Shown in pieces: positions 57,994 through 64,000 of a stretch of DNA of 64,000 nucleotides. The stretch is from Neoarius graeffei. Taxonomy: Eukaryota; Chordata; Actinopteri; Siluriformes; Ariidae. Within the stretch, counting starts at the first letter, position 1. Every line of letters starts with the position of its first letter. The notes under the pieces are model-generated. The model was not told the origin of the DNA. It saw only the letters and a list, made by a program, of their open reading frames with translations, and did not search any database. A program made the position numbers and the translations under genes. The stretch covers positions 57,080,238 to 57,144,237 of the forward strand of contig NC_083587.1 of NCBI RefSeq assembly GCF_027579695.1, given 5' to 3'.

Positions 57994-58095
57994 TCAGACT
58001 CGGTGCGACGGCACATCTGTGACTTCTGCTGCTGTGGCTCGGCACTGCTGTAGCTCAGCTCGGAGCAAAGCGTTCTCATTCTTCAGCTCCTCCAC
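57994..58095 (-). CDS. usf2: Last coding exon of upstream stimulatory factor 2 (partial)
   Basis: After a TTTCAG acceptor (minus strand, 58096-58101) the exon reads VEELKNENALLRAELQQ and then CRATAAEVTDVPSHRV before a TGA. The first 17 residues are almost those of the end of the USF2 leucine zipper (IEELKNENALLRAQLQQ in mammals). USF1 reads VEDLKNKN at this point, so USF2 fits better. The last 16 residues are unlike the mammalian end. USF proteins are bHLH-leucine zipper factors that bind CACGTG E-boxes. The remaining exons should lie at higher coordinates; none was found up to 64000, so the preceding intron would exceed 5.9 kb. Hepcidin follows downstream on the same strand, as in mammals. 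Confidence 0.7.
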   Translation of the reverse strand: MEELKNENALLRAELQQCRATAAEVTDVPSHRV

Positions 58096-58678
58096 CTGAA
58101 ACCAGCAGGTCTAAATTACTTCAGAAGTTATTTTAATCACTGCCTGTTCACTCCTGCTAATAAAATGCTAGTTTATCTGTGTGATGCTAGCAGCAAGCTA
58201 GTATACACTTGTTGTTTATATTAAAAAAAAACAAACAAACAAGAAAAAACATATTTAAGGCTAGATATTTTAGACATTTTATTTACCATACATTAGTTTC
58301 TGAGGTGATCCTTCTGTGAAGCACATAGCTTGATTAGCATTGTTAGCACAAAAAAAGTTTCAATTTGGCTATCATTTGATGATTTCTTCTTTGAGAACAC
58401 TTTTATCATACTTTCTCGACAAGTGTGATATTCACTGAAGTGTTGTTTTCACCTAAGGTGTTAGCAACAAACTGACCATAAACACCAAAATAACTTGATT
58501 AGCATTAAAATATGAAAACAATGGGCACATTACAGTTAGGCTAACAATAATGACACGAACCTGAATGTGGTGAGGAATACAGATGTCGAGCATGGAAAGT
58601 CAATAACATTAGTAACAAGTGTTGCCAGGCAAAACAAACCTCGCCCAGTAGCACTTATGATGAATATGAAGGAAGATC
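58096..58678. other. Presumed usf2 intron, no repeat seen
   Basis: No exon or known repeat is visible. Confidence 0.35.
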
Positions 58679-59005
58679 TCATCTCATTATCTCTAGCCGC
58701 TTTATCCTGTTCTACAGGGTCGCAGGCAAGCTGGAGCCTATCCCAGCTGACTACGGGCGAAAGGCGGGGTACACCCTGGACAAGTCGCCAGGTCATCACA
58801 GGGCTGACACATAGACACAGACAACCATTCACACTCACATTCACACCTACGCTCAATTTAGAGTCACCAGTTAACCTAACCTGCATGTCTTTGGACTGTG
58901 GGGGAAACCAGAGCACCCGGAGGAAACCCACGCGGACACGGGGAGAACATGCAAACTCCGCACAGAAAGGCCCTCACCGGCCACGGGGCTCGAACCCGGA
59001 CCTTA
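58679..59005 (-). mobile_element. Type-1 SINE, 5'-truncated
   Basis: From ATCTCATCTCATTATCTCTA to GAACCCGGACCTT; the tRNA-like head is missing. Confidence 0.85.
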
Positions 59006-59042
59006 TCCAGTAAATACAGCATATATATTTACTCTATGAAGC

Positions 59043-59353
59043 TGTGGCAGCGGGGGCGTGGTCAAGCGCCGGTCTGTGACAGGAGGGCGGAGTCAGGGAA
59101 GGTAAGTGGCAGAATCACGACACCTGAGAACAATTAACCTGTGTTTGTGTGTGTCTTCCCAGTGACCGCGCCCTATGTAAGGAGGGAGAGTGAGAGCAGA
59201 GGAGCTGATCTCCAGACTAGACGCTGGCTGTGTGTGTGTGTGTCTAGGCAATATAACGTTGTTCACTGAAAAGTGTGGCAATAAAGCCGTTTGGCAAACC
59301 TGATCTCTGTCCTGCCGTCCTCAGTGCTCCACCCACACGTAGGGAGTCTTACA
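59043..59353 (+). mobile_element. Solo LTR of a Ty3/Gypsy-type element
   Basis: 311 bp, starting TGTGGCAGCGGGGGCGTGGT and ending GGGAGTCTTACA. A 5-bp duplication gaagc flanks it (59038-59042, 59354-59358). It includes a polyadenylation signal (AATAAA near 59280). No internal region is present, so it is an LTR-LTR recombination remnant. The clean duplication suggests it is fairly young. Confidence 0.8.
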
Positions 59354-60229
59354 GAAGCATAATCCAAAAATGAAGAATTTAAAAATCACAGAGGTAAAAT
59401 ATACCAAGTGTCTGTATTTTATATTATTCTACTTTTATCTCTTACAGTTTTTGAAACTGAAACCTCCGAACCAAGGCTGACATACACACGCTGTCGCTGT
59501 GACCCAAACTCTTATTTCCCAGAAAAGACCTGGCGCTAGAGCTCAGTGGAGCGCACTTTCCCTCTGTAATCAGCATAAACATGTCTGAAAGCAATTTCTT
59601 TAGTCTAGTCCATTTATTTCGAATTGTATACACTCACCGGCTATTTTAATCGGAACACGTGTATGCACATGCGAGACTGTTACACTCTTACATTCTTACA
59701 GCACGATGACGTAGTGGCTAGCGCCTCTTTATGAGGCAGTAGCCACAACAAAAACGATTTTGACCTTTTTGGTGACCTTGACCGGATGACCTTCAAAATG
59801 TTGGAGGTTCTATGTGAGACCAATACCCATCTATCCTGAAAGTTTCATGAAGATTGGTCCAGCCGTTTTCCCATAATATTATTAAAAAAAAGAAACCCCA
59901 CCGAAAACAATACCTTGCCCCCTGGTGGACTCTGTCCCAGGCGAGGTAACTCGAAGGGAACTCCATAGAGTGTATACCAGTGGAGAACTGTCAAGGCCTT
60001 ATAGGCATTCAGTGAAGGCCCAAATATATCAGCATTTCAAATGTTATATTTAATTTCTTTCATTTTTTCATAATTTCATTATAATTATTCTCTTCTAATT
60101 TGGTCTCATTTTCTATCAAATTTGCTTCAGAAATGAAAGGGCTACTGTCCTGAAAACATTAGAGTTATTCAATGAGATTTGTTTGTTTGTTGTGTCTAGG
60201 CTGAGAAGAGTTTAGAGCTGGCTCACTCA
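59354..60229. other. Unassigned, with an old repeat at 59695-59955
   Basis: 59695-59955 contains GACCTTGACCGGATGACCTT and GATTGGTCCAGCCGTTTTCC, patterns common in fish repeats, ending in CCCCCTGGTGGACTCTG. Nothing else is recognised. Confidence 0.4.
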
Positions 60230-60505
60230 TGCCCCTTTTCCACCAAAGCAGTTCCAGGGCTGGTTCGGGGCCAGTGCTTAGTTTGGAACCGGGTTTTCTG
60301 TTTCCACTGACAAAGAATTGGCTCTGGGGCCAGAAAAACCAGTTCCAGGCTAGCACCAACTCTCTGCTGGGCCAGAGGAAAGAACCGCTTACGTCAGCGG
60401 GGGGGCGGAGTTGTTAAGACCAACAACAATAACAAGACCGCGAAAGATCGCCATTTTTAAGCGGCGAGAAGCAGCAGCTGTACAAACGCGAAGTCATCCA
60501 TTATT

Positions 60506-60538
<33 letters not shown>

Positions 60539-60770
60539 TCCGTGTTGTTTTTGCTTCGATATTCGCGCCAAGGTTTATGCAAACGTAGTGACGTAACTGA
60601 CGTATATAGCGACATAACTGACGTATACAGCGACGTAATGACGTGGCTTCCCTTAGCACCGCGAGCTATGGAAGAGCCAACTGGTTCTCAGCTGGCTTGC
60701 GAGTTGAACGAGTTGTGAACCAGCACCAGCCCCGAACCAGCCCTGGAACTGATTTGGTGGAAAAGGGGTA
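60230..60770. mobile_element. MITE with TGCCCCTTTTCCACCAAA ends
   Basis: Left TGCCCCTTTTCCACCAAAGC, right GATTTGGTGGAAAAGGGGTA; a 3-bp TCA duplication (60227-60229, 60771-60773). Subterminal AACCAG/GTTCCAG repeats. Similar in build to the TGGCCC...GGCA family but distinct; Harbinger-like is a guess. Confidence 0.6.
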
Positions 60771-61153
60771 TCATTGGTTAGGACTTCATTGCTGGGACAG
60801 AAGGCCATGGCAGCTTATGTTTATGTAGGAAGTGACAGATGAATAAATCAAATCAGATTCTTATTTATAGTGGGAGGGACCAAAAATTTAAATCACCCTA
60901 GGCCTGCTCAAAGGCCAGTGCAAGCTTAACCGCGAGTCAGCACCGTCAACGCAACAGTGAAGTCACCTTCCAGCCGGTGTAGCATTCATGACTAGTGTTA
61001 GCGAATGCTGATAAAGCGGTCAAGTAGGGCTGCACGATTATGGAAAAAATGATAATCACGATTATCTTGATCAAAATTGTAATCGCGATTATTAATCACA
61101 ATTATTCTTGATGTTAGGGAAATCACTTAAATTTTATTTCACTATATTCAAAC

Positions 61154-62171
61154 TAGGGGTGTGCGATCTGACGATATAAAATCATTAAGAATAAGAACGA
61201 GTAGAAGATCGCAGATGATCTGCCAAAGTGGAGAAATCGTATAGATCACCTTGGCCAATGAGCGCAATAACTTTTTTTTTCCCTTTGGGTACAATAACTT
61301 GACGTTCTATGCTGGTTCCCGCCGACGCGGCAGACGTAAGACGTCCTTAACCTGTAGAGGGACTGAAAATCCGCGATCGCGGAAAACGGGCGGAAATTGC
61401 GGAATTATGCATCTGAAACGGAACTTATTGTCAGAAATGGAATCTACACATTCTAAGCTTGGGGAGGCTGGAGCCGCCGATGGGAAAACGAAACTAAAGC
61501 CGAGCACTGTGGCTCTTCGTCGGGCTGGAGCCCGGGATAGAAACGAAACCTAAGCGGAGCCCCGCGGCGCGCCTCCGCGCCGCGGGGCTCCGCTTAGGTT
61601 TCGTTTCTATCCCGAGGTGGCGCGCCGTGCCCGCGCTGGTTCTTTGGGCAGAGTGCAGAGGTCTCTGGCTGTCAAGTTTGGGGAAGCTTCTTTAAATATA
61701 AACTACATTTCGAGCACAAGAGGCTGGTTCTAGCAACATTCAAACAGCCACAATAAAGCTATGCAGAAGCCTCCCCACCACCAGTCTGGACCATTTTCAA
61801 AAAGCTATTTGGTGTTTTGATACTTAAATCATTTCAAAATAACCGAAGACTGTGTGTTATTCAACATTTCATATTTTACTTTCTTTTTTATATTCTAAGA
61901 ATGCACTTTATCAGAGTGATGTTTACTTAGTGTTGTTGTCTTCACATCCAATAGTGCACTTTATCAGTGTTATCAGTGTGTTTACAATGTTTGCACATGC
62001 AAAATTGCTACTATTAATTAAAATCTGTTCAGAAAGGTTTGTAGCCCCAAAATGCCTGTTTTTGTTTTGTTTGGTTTTTTTTTTCGATGGAAGATCATGA
62101 TAAAAAATCGAAATCGAGATTTTATGTTAAAAAATCGTGATATGACATTTTTGCCATATCGCCCACCCCTA
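61154..62171. mobile_element. Inner hAT-type element
   Basis: Ends TAGGGGTGTGCGAT and ATCGCCCACCCCTA, 8-bp duplication attcaaac (61146-61153, 62172-62179). No transposase. It contains a GC-rich palindrome at 61533-61614. Confidence 0.88.
61533..61614. repeat. GC-rich perfect palindrome, 39-bp arms
   Basis: CGGGATAGAAACGAAACCTA ... and its exact inverse around a centre of about 4 bp. Confidence 0.92.
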
Positions 62172-62447
62172 ATTCAAACAAACGATATGAACAGCTTTCA
62201 GTGCAGAATGAAATTTAAAAGAGAAATTCTGATTTCCAAATGACAAATAAATGAAATTTATCCAAGAAATTACCAAAGGATGAAGGAACTGAAAACTCAG
62301 TTGCAACAATTACATAGCAATAGCATTATACTGAGGCCTACAAGTTTTTAGCTAGAAAGAGCAGCCTATCAACATGCTCTGGCTTTAAACAAGAGCGAAG
62401 GCAGGTCACAGCATTGCCTCCAGTGCTAAATAGTCTGTTCTGACATA

Positions 62448-63140
62448 TGGCCCTTTTCCACTACCCTTTTTCAGCTCACTTCAGCTCACTTCAGCCCGAC
62501 ACGGCTCGCGTTTCGACTACCTCAGAACAGCACGACTCAGCTCGCTTCAGCCCTACTCAGCACCCAAAACTCGCACGGTTTTGGAGTGGGGCTGAAGCGA
62601 GCCAAACCGAGCTGAGTGAGGCTGGGGGTGTGAGCAGACACTCCCCTGTGCACTGATTGGTGAGGAGGAGTGTCCTCACATGCCCACACACGCCCCGCGA
62701 GCACGCTGGGATCTGTAAACACCGTAAACCCGGAAGAAGAATAATTACGAATTACGAGAATTTCTGAAGCCTTATGCGCCTCGCCTCATCTATACGCTCT
62801 TGCCAGTATCTGTTGGCATTGTCGGTGACAACAAGCCACAGCACCAAGACCAGCAACACTAACGACTCCATGTCCTCCATGTTTATTGTTTACTATCTGG
62901 GTCGTGAGACTACCGCTTAAAAGATCACTGATGTCACTGTTTGCGCCGCTTAACGACATCACGTGATGTCCACCCACTTTCGCTAACTCCACCCAATGTG
63001 TCCACCCACTTCCAGCCAGCACGGTTCAGCGTGGTTGTAGTCGAAATGCAACTCCAATAGCCCCACTCAGCTCGACTCAGCCCAACTCAGCACGGCACGG
63101 CTCAGCCCAACTCAGCCGCGTTGGTAGTGGAAAAGCGGCA
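62448..63140 (-). mobile_element. Harbinger-like element, copy c (internally deleted)
   Basis: Same ends as copy a and ATA duplication (62445-62447, 63141-63143), but shorter by about 570 bp. The 42-codon ORF (62752-62880) is still open. Confidence 0.65.
62752..62880 (-). CDS. 42-codon ORF in Harbinger-like copy c
   Basis: Starts MEDMESLVLLVLVLWLVV and ends QKFS, with Asn for Asp in TDNANRYWQ. Third open copy of this short frame in the window. Confidence 0.35.
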   Translation of the reverse strand: MEDMESLVLLVLVLWLVVTDNANRYWQERIDEARRIRLQKFS

Positions 63141-63186
63141 ATAGTTAGCTTTTCTCTCTCACCTCAATCTGTTACCTACTCTCACG

Positions 63187-63297
63187 CCATTAGGGGGCGA
63201 ACCGACGCATGTAAGGTTTCATTATTCCGCCTAAGGCTTGCTTGCTTATTTAGGCGGAGTAATGAAACCTTACATGCGTCGGTTCGCCCCCTAATGG
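63187..63297. repeat. Hairpin MITE, 47-bp arms
   Basis: CCATTAGGGGGCGAACCGAC ... TTCCGCCTAA and its near-exact inverse around GGCTTGCTTGCTTATT. Confidence 0.9.
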
Positions 63298-63601
63298 TTT
63301 GGCGGAGTACTGGACAAAAAGTGCTTAATCATATGCAGCAGAGCTCGGATTTTAAATGGAAATAAATCGCGATTTTCATTTAATTTAATCGTGGCAGCCA
63401 AAATCGCGATTTTCGATTAAATTCGATTAATTGTGCAGCCCTACGGTCAAGCCAGTGCTATTGAGAGCAAGTAGCACAGGTTAACGACCAAGAAACTAAG
63501 ATTTCTGTCTCCAGACTCTTCTTCCACGCATGCTCACCACAGTGTTCATTTCCCTGTGGAATTTACTTAGTTACTTTTAAAATCAATATTGATCGCTACA
63601 C

Positions 63602-64000
63602 TAGGGTGACCAGACGTCCCGGTTTTACCGGGACAGTCCCGATTTGGGGTTGTGTGTCCCGAGTCCCGACAAAAGTCTGTCGGGACACGGATATGTCCCG
63701 GTTTTCACCACTCGCGACGTTTGCGACTGAGCAGCGTGGGAATCATTAGCGGAGAAATGCCTGCATTTACTATTTTGATGAATTGACAGGAATCGCAAAC
63801 TTTCCTGGTTACTGCCCCCTGGCCCTGTGGCATGGGTGTTTATTTAGCTACATTATTCCAGACAGCAGAACGGGTTGCCATGCAACAATAAAATAAACAT
63901 TAACTGGCGCGAATGTTCTTTGTCTAGCAGCTAGCAGCAGTAATGCCGCAGCAATTATGCCGAAAAGAAAATGTACCTTTTCCAAAGATTTACAGGGCAC
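63602..64000 (+). mobile_element. hAT-like autonomous-type element, 5' end (runs off window)
   Basis: Begins TAGGGTGACCAGACGTCCCG with subterminal CCCGG-type repeats, a hAT-like end. A transposase-like ORF starts at 63957. Confidence 0.5.
63957..64000 (+). CDS. Start of a transposase-like ORF (partial)
   Basis: ATG then PKRKCTFSKDLQG, cut by the window edge. The start MPKRKCTF is familiar from fish hAT-like transposase N-termini; 14 codons are too few to be sure. Confidence 0.4.
   Translation, partial: MPKRKCTFSKDLQG

Larger units (their letters stand above)
61025..63443. mobile_element. Outer hAT-type element of a nest
   Basis: Ends TAGGGCTGCACGATTA and TAATTGTGCAGCCCTA are perfect inverted repeats, with subterminal AATCGCGATT blocks. 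The 8-bp duplication is cggtcaag (61017-61024, 63444-63451). No transposase. It holds three later insertions. Confidence 0.9.

Noticed and set aside
58100-64000. Remaining usf2 exons
   Set aside because: Searched the minus strand for the bHLH and the start of the zipper; nothing convincing seen, so they are assumed to lie outside the window.

Overview
This is about 64 kb of animal nuclear DNA, almost certainly from a ray-finned fish and most likely a catfish or other otophysan. Two three-exon hepcidin genes have the fish-type mature peptide (begins QSHLSLC). The repeat set is typical of teleosts: Tc1 elements with TIRs of about 200 bp, an RTE/Rex3-type LINE, tRNA-derived SINEs with RTE-like tails, hAT and Harbinger-like elements, and a Ty3/Gypsy-type solo LTR. 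Host coding sequence is sparse: two hepcidin genes and the last coding exon of what looks like usf2, all on the minus strand. Nearly everything else is transposable-element sequence.

Positions 1-31838 are a tandem segmental duplication in three direct units. Unit 1 (1-8025) ends with hepcidin copy A. Unit 2 (9671-16950) lacks a hepcidin gene and has an internal deletion with a scrambled junction near 13170-13210. Unit 3 (17573-31838) is the most complete and ends with hepcidin copy B. A full unit read left to right holds: a decayed THAP exon; subterminal TGACAGGGTGGACA motifs; a minus-strand gene for an unnamed transposon-type protein, split by a Penelope-like element and a hAT-like MITE; more of the same motif; a Tc1-like relic holding a second Tc1 MITE that itself holds SINEs; a LINE reverse-transcriptase fragment; a common fish repeat; and the hepcidin locus. 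Unit-specific insertions (a foldback element in unit 2, an intact 988-codon LINE in unit 3, a SINE in unit 1) give the order of events.

Positions 31839-64000 are single-copy with respect to the duplication and heavily invaded. They hold clustered and inverted SINEs with nested hAT and MITE insertions (32-34.4 kb), a Harbinger-like element carrying a 42-codon ORF (37.5-38.8 kb), a decayed minisatellite (41-41.8 kb), two head-to-head Tc1 elements (42.6-45.4 kb), a 303-bp tandem repeat (48 kb), a SWIM exon and THAP exon relic (53.6-54.6 kb), a third Tc1 holding a MITE (55.4-57.5 kb), the usf2-like exon (58.0 kb), a solo LTR (59.0-59.4 kb), and a nest of hAT and Harbinger-like elements at the right edge. 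The last 400 bp begin another hAT-like element and its first codons.

The biology of the host loci: usf2 and the hepcidins lie in the same order and orientation as USF2-HAMP in human. The two hepcidins share introns, TATA box and about 120 bp of upstream sequence, then diverge completely. Copy B keeps all eight mature cysteines. Copy A has lost one (Cys11 to Tyr).
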